Below, piece by piece: positions 24,377 to 31,740 of a stretch of DNA of 38,723 nucleotides (position 1 is the first letter of the stretch; every line of letters starts with the position of its first letter). The stretch covers positions 1 to 38,723 of the forward strand of contig NZ_SMJW01000049.1 of the NCBI RefSeq assembly GCF_004348335.1, given 5' to 3'. The notes under the pieces are model-generated. The model saw nothing but the letters and a program-made list of their open reading frames with translations. It did not search any database and was not told the DNA's origin. The position numbers and the translations under genes were made by a program. This DNA is from Actinomadura bangladeshensis. GTDB lineage: Bacteria; Actinomycetota; Actinomycetes; Streptosporangiales; Streptosporangiaceae.

Positions 24377-24514
24377 TCAGAAAGCCCGCGCCGCGACGAC
24401 GATCGTCTCGATCGCCGCGGGCACGGGCGGCCTCATGGCATCGATCGCGATGATGTCGACCACGAGGTTGCGGAGCCGCGGATCGGCGGGGCCGGCCGCA
24501 TGGAAGTGCTGCAT
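24377..24514 (-). CDS. Small ORF upstream of the malic enzyme (45 aa), candidate only
   Basis: From ATG 24514 this 45-codon frame begins MQHFHAAGPADPRLRNL and continues with a mainly Ile/Val/Ala stretch to a final AARAF. Codon third positions are nearly all G/C, so coding potential is good. There is no Shine-Dalgarno. A TATGCT hexamer lies 7 nt before a different ATG (about 24534) in another frame, so a shifted or decayed gene is possible. I do not recognise a family. It could be a remnant of a gene once placed between the thioredoxin-like gene and the malic enzyme gene. Confidence 0.3.
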   Translation of the reverse strand: MQHFHAAGPADPRLRNLVVDIIAIDAMRPPVPAAIETIVVAARAF

Positions 24515-24622
24515 GCGGACCGTCCGGGCACGGTCATTTCATCGAGCATACGCGCAACATCACGGCGGGGTGTCCCGATCGCCCCGGCTCGTTCCCCGCG
24601 AACGGCCGGGGGGAACCGCGGG

Positions 24623-25576
24623 TCAGAACAGCGCGGACTGCAGGCCGCGGCGGGCCCGGCCGATGCGCGGGTCGTCCGGCGGCAGCAGCTCGAACAGCGA
24701 CAGCAGGTGCTTGCGCACGGCGTCGCGGTCGTCGCCCGCACTGCGGCGCACGGCCGCGAGCAGCCGGTCGAACGCCTCGTCGATGCGGCCGGACACCATC
24801 TCCACGTCGGACGCGCTGATCTGCGCCTGGACGTCGCCGGGCTTGTCGGCGGCGTCCTGGAGGGTGCGCTCCGGGTCGAGCGAGCCGACGCGCAGGCTCA
24901 GCTCGACGAGCGCGAGGCCCTGCTTGGCCTGGCCGTCCCTCGGGTCGGCGGCGAGGAGGCGCTCGAACGCGGTCTTGGCGGCGGGCAGGTCGCCGCGCTG
25001 CAGGGCGTCCTCGGCCTCGGCGTACACCGGGTCCTCGGCGGGCGCGGCGTCGGCCGCGGGCCGCTCGCCCTCGGGGGCGTCCGGCAGGATGCCCTCCTTG
25101 CGCAGCGCCTCGAAGAGCTGGTCGATGGCCTGGCGGACCTGCGGCTCGGGCGCGGCGCCGTTCAGGAACGGCAGCAGCTGACCGGCGACGACCGCGGCCA
25201 CGAACGGGATGCCGCGCACGCCCATCTGCTGCATGTACGCGGCGAGCTGCGGGTTCGCGTCGATGTCGACCTTCGCGAGCACCCACGCCCCGGCCGCCTC
25301 GCCGGCGAGCTTCTCCAGGATGGGTCCGAGCTGCTTGCACGGCCCGCACCACTCCGCCCAGAAGTCGACGAGGACGGGCACGGACTGCGACCGCTCCACG
25401 ACCTCGGTGTTGAAGGTCTCGTCGGTGACGTCCACGACGTACTGGCCGGCGGCGCCCCCCGCGCCCGCCGGCGCGGCGCCGCCGCCCTGGGCGCGGCGTT
25501 CCTGCTGCTTCCGCGCGGCCGCCTGGCGCGCCCCCAGGTCGATGGCCCCGTGCAACGAAAAGTCCCGAGAAGGCAT
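24623..25576 (-). CDS. Thioredoxin-like protein with TPR C-terminus (YbbN/CnoX type)
   Basis: The 317-residue protein has a disordered Ala/Gly-rich start, a thioredoxin domain at about 45-155 with the active site WCGPC (C77, C80), and a tetratricopeptide-like C-terminal half (about 190-317). That is the layout of YbbN/CnoX, a chaperone-redoxin that protects proteins from oxidation and hands them to folding machines. The M. tuberculosis counterpart is Rv1324. ATG 25576 is preferred because homologues begin close to the FSLHGAIDL segment and GGATGGA lies just upstream. It is divergent from the ABC gene, with a 382-bp gap between them. Confidence 0.88.
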   Translation of the reverse strand: MPSRDFSLHGAIDLGARQAAARKQQERRAQGGGAAPAGAGGAAGQYVVDVTDETFNTEVVERSQSVPVLVDFWAEWCGPCKQLGPILEKLAGEAAGAWVLAKVDIDANPQLAAYMQQMGVRGIPFVAAVVAGQLLPFLNGAAPEPQVRQAIDQLFEALRKEGILPDAPEGERPAADAAPAEDPVYAEAEDALQRGDLPAAKTAFERLLAADPRDGQAKQGLALVELSLRVGSLDPERTLQDAADKPGDVQAQISASDVEMVSGRIDEAFDRLLAAVRRSAGDDRDAVRKHLLSLFELLPPDDPRIGRARRGLQSALF

Positions 25577-25769
25577 GGGTCCATCCTGCCTCATGACCGC
25601 ACCGCACCGTGCGTCCGTACGCTGCAAGCGGAGCGCGCCGCCGGTACCGGACGTCCGGCACGTCCCCGCTCCACCAGACAAACCGGGAATTGTCGGCCAT
25701 TTCCGAATTCTCCACTTCGGCGCGGAAGGCAAAGAATCCAGACGCGCCGCCGTAAAGGCAAAAAGATTG

Positions 25770-25799
25770 CTGACAGCCATCACCAAGCCCGGTTATAGT
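25770..25799 (+). promoter_or_regulatory. Promoter for the ABC/membrane-protein operon
   Basis: CTGACA (25770-25775) and TATAGT (25794-25799) are separated by 18 bases and preceded by A-rich DNA. This is the best two-box promoter in the window. Transcription would begin near 25806, leaving about 150 nt before the GTG at 25959. Confidence 0.6.
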
Positions 25800-25839
25800 C
25801 ATGATGTCGATGCATCGCGGCCGGGCAAAAGGGGCCGGT

Positions 25840-25857
25840 GCCCGCCGAGCGGCGGGC
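25840..25857 (+). promoter_or_regulatory. Leader hairpin upstream of the ABC gene
   Basis: GCCCGCC (25840-25846) pairs with GGCGGGC (25851-25857) over a GAGC loop. It lies in the 5' leader and could affect translation or act as an early terminator. Confidence 0.4.
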
Positions 25858-25932
25858 CGGTCCGGCGGAGCACCGCGTGGCGGGTTGGGGGACCCGGGGC
25901 CACCGGAGCGTCCGTGCCGGCGCCGCGACCGC

Positions 25933-25962
25933 ATGACGAGCAACGGGGGGAAACACTTGTGA
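25933..25962 (+). CDS. Upstream mini-ORF overlapping the ABC start (MTSNGGKHL)
   Basis: Nine codons from ATG 25933 end at TGA 25960-25962, overlapping GTG 25959 as GTGA. The frame is also open upstream to ATG 25801, just after the -10, giving a possible 53-aa Arg/Gly-rich peptide. Coupled translation of the ABC gene is likely if either start is used. Whether the peptide itself matters is unknown. Confidence 0.35.
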   Translation: MTSNGGKHL

Positions 25963-27011
25963 TCGCGGATCATTCCGTGATCGTGGCCCGAGGAATGGGT
26001 GTCCGCCGCGGGGGGCGGTGGCTCCTGCGCCCGGTGACCTTCGGCGTACCCGAAGGCGTGGTCGGCCTGGCCGGTCCACCTGGTGCCGGTAAATCCACTC
26101 TGCTGGCCACGTTCGCGACCTTGCGCCGGCCGAATGCCGGCCTGCTGCGCATTCTTGGACATGACATATCGAACGCCGCCGGGCTGCGGGCCGCGCGGGC
26201 CGGGATCGGCTACCTGCCGGCCCGGTTCTCCCGCGCCGAGAACATGACGGCCGGCGAGTTCGTCGCCTACGCGGCGTACTACAAGCGGCAGAGCGCGTCC
26301 GCCGCGCGCTCCATGCTGAAGCGGCTCGACCTCGCCGACGCCGCCGGGACGGAGCTGGCGCTGCTGCCGCCGGAGGTCCGGCTGCGCGCCGGGCTCGCCG
26401 CCGCCTGCGTCCACGCGCCGAGCGCGGTGCTGCTGGACGACCCGTTCGGCGCGCTGTGCGCCGCGGCCGAACCGTGGCCCACCGGCGCCGACGGCCCCGG
26501 CCGGTCCACGCTGACGGCCGCGATGTCGGAGCTGATCCCGGTGGTGCGCGCGCTGGCGCCGACGGTCGTGGTGACCGCCGACGCCACCGAGACGCTCACC
26601 GGCTGGTGCGACCGCCTGTTCACGCTCGCCCGCGGCCGGCTGACCGAGCAGCCCACCCACTCCTCGGCGGCCCGCCGCGGCCGCTCCGCCGCCGACCGCC
26701 GCGGCGCCGGCGTCGGTGTCCCCGACCCGCAGCACGTCGGCGCGCTCGACCCCGCGCGCGGCCGGCCGGACGTCGACGCGCTCGGCCGCCGGAGCGTCGG
26801 CGCGCTCGACTCCGCACCCGACCCGCGGAACGTCGGCGCGCTCGAACAGGGGCGGCCCGGCGCACCGGGGACCGGCGCCACCGGAGTCGGCGCGCTCGAC
26901 CCCGCGCCCGGCCGGCGGGGCGCGGGCGCGGGGCGGCGCCGGGAGAGGCGGCCCGGACGGGCTGCACTGCCCCGGTTCCCGCTGCCCGCCGGAAGCGCCA
27001 CCGGTGTCTGA
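25959..27011 (+). CDS. ABC transporter ATP-binding protein, degenerate, with repeat-rich tail
   Basis: The 350-residue protein has an ABC ATPase domain over about 1-230. Walker A GPPGAGKST is at about 39-47 and the Walker B region is AVLLDDPFGAL. The catalytic Glu is Asp, and the expected LSGGQ is replaced by LPPEVRLRAGLA, so ATP hydrolysis may be weak. The last 110 or so residues are low-complexity Gly/Arg/Ala sequence with repeated VGALDPA-type units from imperfect DNA repeats. The GTG start has GGGGGG 8 nt upstream and overlaps a mini-ORF. The stop overlaps the start of the membrane protein by 8 bases, so the two form an ABC-2-like pair with unknown cargo. Confidence 0.8.
   Translation: MIADHSVIVARGMGVRRGGRWLLRPVTFGVPEGVVGLAGPPGAGKSTLLATFATLRRPNAGLLRILGHDISNAAGLRAARAGIGYLPARFSRAENMTAGEFVAYAAYYKRQSASAARSMLKRLDLADAAGTELALLPPEVRLRAGLAAACVHAPSAVLLDDPFGALCAAAEPWPTGADGPGRSTLTAAMSELIPVVRALAPTVVVTADATETLTGWCDRLFTLARGRLTEQPTHSSAARRGRSAADRRGAGVGVPDPQHVGALDPARGRPDVDALGRRSVGALDSAPDPRNVGALEQGRPGAPGTGATGVGALDPAPGRRGAGAGRRRERRPGRAALPRFPLPAGSATGV
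26737..26905. repeat. Imperfect repeats in the ABC ATPase tail
   Basis: The 14- to 15-base unit GTCGGCGCGCTCGA(C) recurs near 26739, 26791, 26832 and 26887, with a weaker fifth copy (gtcgacgcgctcgg) near 26771. Intervals are uneven (about 20-55 bases). They encode repeated VGAL(D/E) segments. The array suggests expansion by slippage within a non-essential tail. Confidence 0.6.
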
Positions 27012-28308
27012 CCTCGGGCGGGTGCTCCGGCTGGACGCCCGTCGCACGGCACTGCTGGTGGCGGTGCCGGTCCTCACCGCGGTCGGGACGGCGGCGGCGC
27101 TGCCGGCGCTCGTCCGCTCCGCCGCGTACTGGGACAACACGGTCATCGCGCTGGTCAACGCCGTCCGCTTCCTCGGACCCGTCGCCGCCGGGCTGGCGGC
27201 GTGGGCGGCCGTCCGCGAGCGTCCGCTCGACTACCTGCGCGACCTCACCGCCCGCTCGCCCGCCACGGGCGCGCTGCTCGACCTGCTGCTGCTGTCCTCG
27301 GCGGCCCTCGTCTCCTACACCGCGGTGACGGCGCTCGTCGTGGCCGTGACGCTGGCGCAGGCGGAGGCCGGGCATCCTCATCCGCTGGGCGCGATCGCGG
27401 GCGCGGGCGCACTCGTCCTGCACGTCGTCGCCGGGTACCTGACGGGACGCGTCGTCCCGCACCGCGCGACGGCCGCGCTGGTGTTCGGGGCGACGGCGAT
27501 GTGGGCGGCCGCGCGCATCCCCGGCGTGTCGTGGTGGAGCCTGCTGCCCCCGGCCGCGTTCCCCCGCATCGACCTGTTCACCACGCTGCGCCCCCGCGTG
27601 TTCGCCGACCAGGTGCTCTGGACGGCGGGGCTGACGGCGGCGCTGATCCTCGGCTACGTGCTGTGGGCGACGCGGCGGTTCCTGCTCGTCCTGCCGCTCG
27701 CCGCCGCGCTGGCCGCGACCGGCTCCGCCACGCTGGGGCTGCACGGGTCCGCCGGCGCGGCGGTCCGCGCCGCGCCCGCGCCGCCCGCGTGCCGGCAGTG
27801 GCCGGTGACCATCTGCGTGCATCCCGCGCTGCGGAACGCGCTGCCCGGGCTGACGGCGGCGCTCGTCCCGCTCGCCGCGCGGCTGAACGGCACGCCCGGC
27901 GAGTTCACGGCGGTGCGGCAGCGTCCGGCGTGGGCGCCGGTGTCAGTGGTGGACGGCGTCGCGACCGTCCATCTCGACGAGAACCTCTCCCCCGGGTACG
28001 CGGCGCGGGTCGTCCGGCAGATCAGCGGCGCGCTCAAGGATCCCGGCGCCTGCGCGTCCCCCGACGGCTACGGGGTGATGGTCGACGCGTGGCTGGTCGG
28101 CGACGACCCCCCGTCCGTCACCGACGACCGCGCGGCCCACCGGTTCGCGTCCCTGACCGAGCGCCGGCGCCGCGCGTGGCTGCGCCGCCATTTCACCGAG
28201 TACCGCACGTGCACCCTCGGCCCCGAGGACTTCCGCGCGGAGAAGAAGCACCGCGCGAAGGACAAGACCCCCCACCAGGCGCTGGACCGCGCGAATCCCC
28301 CGCGGTGA
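27004..28308 (+). CDS. ABC-2-like membrane protein with extracytoplasmic C-terminal domain
   Basis: The 434-residue protein has about six transmembrane helices in residues 18-255. A soluble region of about 175 residues follows, starting PPACRQWPVTICVHPALRNALPGL and holding four cysteines (two in CRQWPVTIC, then GACAS and YRTCTLG). The CVHP segment resembles the cysteine-containing domain appended to some streptomycete ABC-2 permeases (DUF7224-like). That comparison is from memory. The C-terminus is basic and disordered. GTG 27004 overlaps the ABC gene stop by 8 bases, so it is translationally coupled to its likely ATPase. The substrate is unknown. Confidence 0.75.
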   Translation: MSDLGRVLRLDARRTALLVAVPVLTAVGTAAALPALVRSAAYWDNTVIALVNAVRFLGPVAAGLAAWAAVRERPLDYLRDLTARSPATGALLDLLLLSSAALVSYTAVTALVVAVTLAQAEAGHPHPLGAIAGAGALVLHVVAGYLTGRVVPHRATAALVFGATAMWAAARIPGVSWWSLLPPAAFPRIDLFTTLRPRVFADQVLWTAGLTAALILGYVLWATRRFLLVLPLAAALAATGSATLGLHGSAGAAVRAAPAPPACRQWPVTICVHPALRNALPGLTAALVPLAARLNGTPGEFTAVRQRPAWAPVSVVDGVATVHLDENLSPGYAARVVRQISGALKDPGACASPDGYGVMVDAWLVGDDPPSVTDDRAAHRFASLTERRRRAWLRRHFTEYRTCTLGPEDFRAEKKHRAKDKTPHQALDRANPPR

Positions 28309-28317
28309 AGATCTCCC

Positions 28318-28362
28318 CTGCGTGGCCGCGGCTGCCACCCCCAGCAGCCGGCGGCCACGCAG
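28318..28362. terminator. Bidirectional terminator between the membrane protein and DUF3817
   Basis: Arms 28318-28335 and 28344-28362 form an 17-18 bp GC-rich stem with one bulge and a C-rich 8-nt loop, exactly between two convergent stop codons. It should stop transcription from both sides. Confidence 0.75.
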
Positions 28363-28366
28363 AAGC

Positions 28367-28681
28367 TCAGACCCGTCCGGCCGGCTGCGGCTCGGCGGCG
28401 GGCGCCGGGGGCCGGGTCCAGTGGCGCTCCACGAGGAACGGGGCCACCGGCAGGACGGCGGCGCCGAGCGCGAGGACCGTGCGCTTGAGGTCCCAGCGAA
28501 GCTGCTCGCGGACGAGGAAGACCAGGCCGACGTAGGCCATGAACAGGACTCCGTGCAGCGGCCCCATCAGCTGGACGCCCACCGGCGCGTCCGCGCCGTA
28601 CTTCAGCGGCATGGCGACCAGCAGGAGCAGCAGGAACGAGATCGCCTCCGCGACGGAGACGAACCGGAAAACACGAATCAT
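28367..28681 (-). CDS. DUF3817 integral membrane protein
   Basis: The 104-residue protein has three predicted membrane helices (about 8-27, 38-57, 68-86) and the family pattern EAISFLLLLLVAMPLKY followed by GPLHGVLFMAYV. These match the actinobacterial DUF3817 (TIGR03954) proteins of unknown function. ATG 28681 is chosen over GTG 28687. Neither has a strong ribosome binding site. It is convergent with the ABC pair and divergent from the DUF4230 gene. Confidence 0.85.
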   Translation of the reverse strand: MIRVFRFVSVAEAISFLLLLLVAMPLKYGADAPVGVQLMGPLHGVLFMAYVGLVFLVREQLRWDLKRTVLALGAAVLPVAPFLVERHWTRPPAPAAEPQPAGRV

Positions 28682-28813
28682 GTCCACGCCCGGCTCAACG
28701 GAACGGCCCCACCTGGGGTTTCGTCCGGGCCTATGGCCTTGATCACACCGGCGTCCACGCCGACCTCACCGGTCCGCCAGGTAAGGGGCGCAGATGCCGG
28801 GAATGCTTGGTGC

Positions 28814-29503
28814 ATGGCTCGCCCCCAACCGAAGAACGACGCGCCCCCCACGCCGTCCCGGTCGCCCCGGCGCGGCCTGCTCACCCCCCTCGTGCTGGTC
28901 GTCGCGACCATCGCGCTGGTGCTGGTCGCGCAGCAGGCCCTGCACGGGCTGCCGGGCTGGCTGAACCCGTTCGGCACGGAGACGAAGGACCGCAGCGGGC
29001 CCGTCCTGCTGAAGTCGATCCGCGACCTGCACCGCTACGAGGCGGCGAGCGGCAGCTTCCAGGTCATCGTGGACCTGGAGAAGGACGCCAAGTTCCTGCC
29101 CGGCTCGCTGCGCGGCAAGCGCACGCTGTTCGTCGGCAACGGCACCGTGGACGCCTACGTGGACTTCTCCAAGCTCGGCTCCGGCGCCGTCAAGGTCAAC
29201 GAGGACCGCACGGCCGCCACGATCACGCTCCCCCGCGCCCAGCTGGAGAACACCAACCTCGACCCGAAGACCAGCTACGTCTACGCCACCGAGCGCGGCC
29301 TCATCGACCGCTTCGGCGACTTCTTCAGCAGCAACCCGAACAACCAGCAGCAGCTCTACGTCCTGGCGTCCCAGAAGATCCAGTCCGCCGCGCAGCAGAG
29401 CGGCTTGAAGGAACGCGCGGACGCCAACACGAAGTCGATGCTGGAGAACATGCTCAAAGCCCTGGGCTTCAAGACCGTGACCATCACGCCGACAGCCCAG
29501 TAG
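28814..29503 (+). CDS. DUF4230 domain protein, membrane-anchored
   Basis: The 229-residue protein has a basic, Pro-rich cytoplasmic start, one membrane helix at about 22-42, then a DUF4230-like extracytoplasmic domain (SIRDLHRYEAASGSFQVIVDLEK ... GNGTVDAYVDFSKL ... ATITLPRAQLENTNLDPKTSYVY ... GLKERADANTKSMLENMLKALGF). The function of the domain is not established. The start ATG 28814 has no ribosome binding site. AATGCT lies 6 nt upstream, a poor -10. It is convergent with the thiolase gene. Confidence 0.82.
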   Translation: MARPQPKNDAPPTPSRSPRRGLLTPLVLVVATIALVLVAQQALHGLPGWLNPFGTETKDRSGPVLLKSIRDLHRYEAASGSFQVIVDLEKDAKFLPGSLRGKRTLFVGNGTVDAYVDFSKLGSGAVKVNEDRTAATITLPRAQLENTNLDPKTSYVYATERGLIDRFGDFFSSNPNNQQQLYVLASQKIQSAAQQSGLKERADANTKSMLENMLKALGFKTVTITPTAQ

Positions 29504-29667
29504 AAGTCGCTGACCTAAGCCACTGACCCGGCCACGCAACGACCCGGACCACCGCGATCGCGTCCGAAGGCAGGTTCGAGCTTGCGAGAACCTGATCGCG
29601 CAGCGAGCCGCTGGGCGAGTCGGATGCGATGCCAGCGATCGCCAGTGTTACGACCGGTTCCGAGCCG
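29504..29667. other. Convergent gap with a hairpin and a partial duplication
   Basis: A stem CAGGTT/AACCTG with an imperfect inner stem spans 29571-29594 and may end one or both flanking transcripts. A 15-base segment around the thiolase stop (29662-29676) recurs with one mismatch at 29605-29619, a small direct duplication. GCGATCGC-type palindromes also occur. No gene is seen. Confidence 0.45.
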
Positions 29668-30867
29668 CTAGGCGAGGGTTCGGGTCGGAACACGGATAAG
29701 CAACGCGTCGCCCTGGCCGCCGCCGCCGCAGAGGCCCGCGGCGCCGGTGCCGCCGCCGCGGCGCTTCAGCTCGTAGGCGAGGTGCAGCGCGATGCGGGCG
29801 CCGGACATGCCGACCGGGTGGCCGAGCGCGATGGCGCCGCCGTTGACGTTGACCTTCTCGGGGCCGACGCCGAGGTCGCGCATCGACTGGATGCCGACGG
29901 ACGCGAACGCCTCGTTGATCTCGATGAGGTCGAGGTCGTCGACGGTCAGGCCCTCCTTGCCGAGGGCGTGCCGGATCGCGTTGGACGGCTGGGACTGCAG
30001 CGAGTTGTCGGGCCCCGCGACGTTGCCGTGCGCGCCGATCTCGGCGAGCCAGGTGAGGCCGAGCTCCTCGGCCTTGGCCTTCGACATCACGACGACGGCC
30101 GCGGCGCCGTCGGAGATCTGCGAGGACGAGCCGGCGGTGATCGTGCCGTCCTTGCTGAAGGCGGGACGCAGCTTGGCGAGGCCCTCGGCGGTCGTGTCGC
30201 CGCGCACGCCCTCGTCCTTGGCGAACACGATCGGGTCGCCCTTGCGCTGCGGGATCTCGACCGGGGCGATCTCGTCGTCGAACACGCCGTTCTTGATGGC
30301 CTCGGCCGCGCGCTGGTGGGAGCGGGCGGAGAACTCGTCCTGCTCCTCGCGGGAGATGCCGAGCCTGGCGTTGTGGTGCTCGGTCGACTCGCCCATCGCG
30401 ATGCCGTCGAACGCGTCGGTGAGCGCGTCGTAGGCCATGTGGTCGAGGACCTCGATCGAGCCGTACTTGTAGCCGCCGCGCGACTTCGGCAGCAGGTGCG
30501 GGGCCTGGGTCATCGACTCCATGCCGCCCGCCACGACGATGTCGAACTCGCCCGCCCGGATGAGCTGGTCGGCGAGCGCGATCGCGTCCAGCCCGGACAG
30601 GCACACCTTGTTGATGGTGATCGACGGGACGCTCATCGGGATGCCCGCCTTGACCGCCGCCTGCCGGGACGGGATCTGCCCCGCGCCGGCCTGCAGCACC
30701 TGGCCGAGGATCACGTACTGCACCTGGTCGCCGGAGACCCCGGCCCGCTCCAGCGCCGCCTTGATCGCGTGCGCGCCGAGGTCGGCCGCGGAGAAGTCCT
30801 TCAGCGAGCCCAGCAGGCGTCCGATGGGGGTGCGCGCGCCTGCGACGATCACGGACGTGGCGGTCAT
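29668..30867 (-). CDS. Acetyl-CoA acetyltransferase (thiolase)
   Basis: The 399-residue thiolase has the acyl-accepting cysteine C89 (NKVCLSG), the base His in [10 protein letters not shown] (H350) and the second cysteine C380 ([10 protein letters not shown]). It would make or cleave acetoacetyl-CoA, and in this setting probably feeds the ethylmalonyl-CoA or fatty acid pathways. GGAGG lies 9 nt before ATG 30867. It is divergent from the methylmalonyl-CoA epimerase gene, the same pair that lies beside the Scy/FilP genes in Streptomyces (SCO5396-SCO5399 from memory). Confidence 0.95.
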   Translation of the reverse strand: MTATSVIVAGARTPIGRLLGSLKDFSAADLGAHAIKAALERAGVSGDQVQYVILGQVLQAGAGQIPSRQAAVKAGIPMSVPSITINKVCLSGLDAIALADQLIRAGEFDIVVAGGMESMTQAPHLLPKSRGGYKYGSIEVLDHMAYDALTDAFDGIAMGESTEHHNARLGISREEQDEFSARSHQRAAEAIKNGVFDDEIAPVEIPQRKGDPIVFAKDEGVRGDTTAEGLAKLRPAFSKDGTITAGSSSQISDGAAAVVVMSKAKAEELGLTWLAEIGAHGNVAGPDNSLQSQPSNAIRHALGKEGLTVDDLDLIEINEAFASVGIQSMRDLGVGPEKVNVNGGAIALGHPVGMSGARIALHLAYELKRRGGGTGAAGLCGGGGQGDALLIRVPTRTLA

Positions 30868-30976
30868 TGTGGGGGCCCTCCAGGGTGGTGCTGCGGCGAC
30901 GTTTGCCACCATACCCAGGGGAGCGTCGTTCGGTTCCGTTCGCCCCCGCCCGGCCGCCCTAGTAGGGAGAAAGCCC

Positions 30977-31411
30977 ATGCTGACCCGTATCGACCACATC
31001 GGCATCGCCTGTCACGACCTGGAGGCGACCGTCGAGTTCTACAAGGCGACCTACGGCTTCACCGACGCGCACTTCGAGGTGAACGAGGAGCAGGGCGTCC
31101 GGGAGTGCATGCTCAAGATCAACGAGACGGGGGACGGCGCCGCGAGCTACCTGCAGCTCATCGAGCCGATCCGGGAGGACTCGGCCGTCGCCAAGTGGCT
31201 GGCGAAGAACGGCGAGGGCGTCCACCACATCGCGTTCGGCACGGACGGGACGGTCGAGGGCGAGGCCGCCGCCATCGCCGGCAAGGGCGTGCGGGTGCTC
31301 TACGACGCGCCGCGCAACGGGTCCATGGGATCCTTGATCAACTTTTTGCACCCCAAGGACTGCCACGGCGTGCTGACCGAGCTCGTGCAGAAGCGCCGCG
31401 ACGCGGAATGA
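30977..31411 (+). CDS. mce: Methylmalonyl-CoA epimerase
   Basis: It interconverts (2R)- and (2S)-methylmalonyl-CoA in propionate and odd-chain fatty acid metabolism and in supply of polyketide extender units. The 144-residue VOC-fold protein starts [16 protein letters not shown] with metal ligand H7. It has LQLIEPI in the middle, the HHIAFGTD ligand region, and [20 protein letters not shown] at the end. GGGAGA lies 6 nt before the ATG. A thiolase is divergent upstream, and a DivIVA/Scy-like gene follows on the same strand after 329 bases. Confidence 0.94.
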   Translation: MLTRIDHIGIACHDLEATVEFYKATYGFTDAHFEVNEEQGVRECMLKINETGDGAASYLQLIEPIREDSAVAKWLAKNGEGVHHIAFGTDGTVEGEAAAIAGKGVRVLYDAPRNGSMGSLINFLHPKDCHGVLTELVQKRRDAE

Positions 31412-31422
31412 TCTTGCCGGGC

Positions 31423-31443
31423 GGGCGCGCCGCGGACGCGCCC
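31423..31443 (+). terminator. Hairpin downstream of mce
   Basis: GGGCGCG (31423-31429) pairs with CGCGCCC (31437-31443) around a 7-nt loop, 12 bases after the mce stop. No U-tract is present. Confidence 0.4.
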
Positions 31444-31520
31444 GGATCGTGACGTGTTCGATATCACGGTCACGGGCAGTCAGGCGCCGACCGCCGCTCT
31501 GTGACCGTTCGGACACATCT

Positions 31521-31534
31521 GGTGCATTTGCACC
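31521..31534. promoter_or_regulatory. Palindrome upstream of the DivIVA/Scy-like gene
   Basis: GGTGCA-TT-TGCACC is a perfect 6-bp-arm inverted repeat in the less GC-rich promoter region, 206 bases before the start. It may be an operator. The cognate protein is unknown. Confidence 0.3.
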
Positions 31535-31740
31535 CCCGACACCTGGGCACCTTCATCACGGCTGAACACGCCAACAAACCGGACATTCCACGCAGCGCGT
31601 CAAGATGAGCCCCCAACACGGCAGTGTCCGGAGTACGCTTCATCCACCGGAAGAGGTCCTGGGGCACTGCGCCCGTCATGTCAGGCGTTCAACCGGTCCC
31701 CGGAACCACCCGTAGCCCCGTCACATCAGGATTGAGCCAC

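Larger units (their letters stand above)
25577..25958. other. 382-bp divergent gap with a promoter and long leader for the ABC gene
   Basis: The left half is comparatively AT-rich and carries a good plus-strand promoter (25770-25799). The right half is a roughly 150-nt GC-rich leader with a stable hairpin (25840-25857) and a short upstream ORF that overlaps the ABC start. I see no other gene. Confidence 0.6.
31412..31740. other. 329-bp gap between mce and the coiled-coil gene
   Basis: It holds a GC-rich hairpin just after mce (31423-31443) and a palindrome GGTGCA-TT-TGCACC (31521-31534). It is less GC-rich than its flanks from about 31500 on, so the promoter of the DivIVA-like gene probably lies here, though no clear -10/-35 pair stands out. 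A 36-codon ORF at 31605 is not convincing. Confidence 0.5.

Noticed and set aside
22941..25181. Long plus-strand open frame across malic enzyme and thioredoxin-like genes
   Set aside because: It is antisense to two well-supported genes and has shadow-type composition.
31500..31517. TGTGACC...GGACACA as a CRP-type site
   Set aside because: The half-site spacing is two bases longer than in CRP sites and the centre does not match, so it was not called.
31605..31712. 36-codon ORF before the DivIVA/Scy-like gene
   Set aside because: It has no ribosome binding site or well-placed -10, and its amino acid content looks random. It lies in a probable promoter region.
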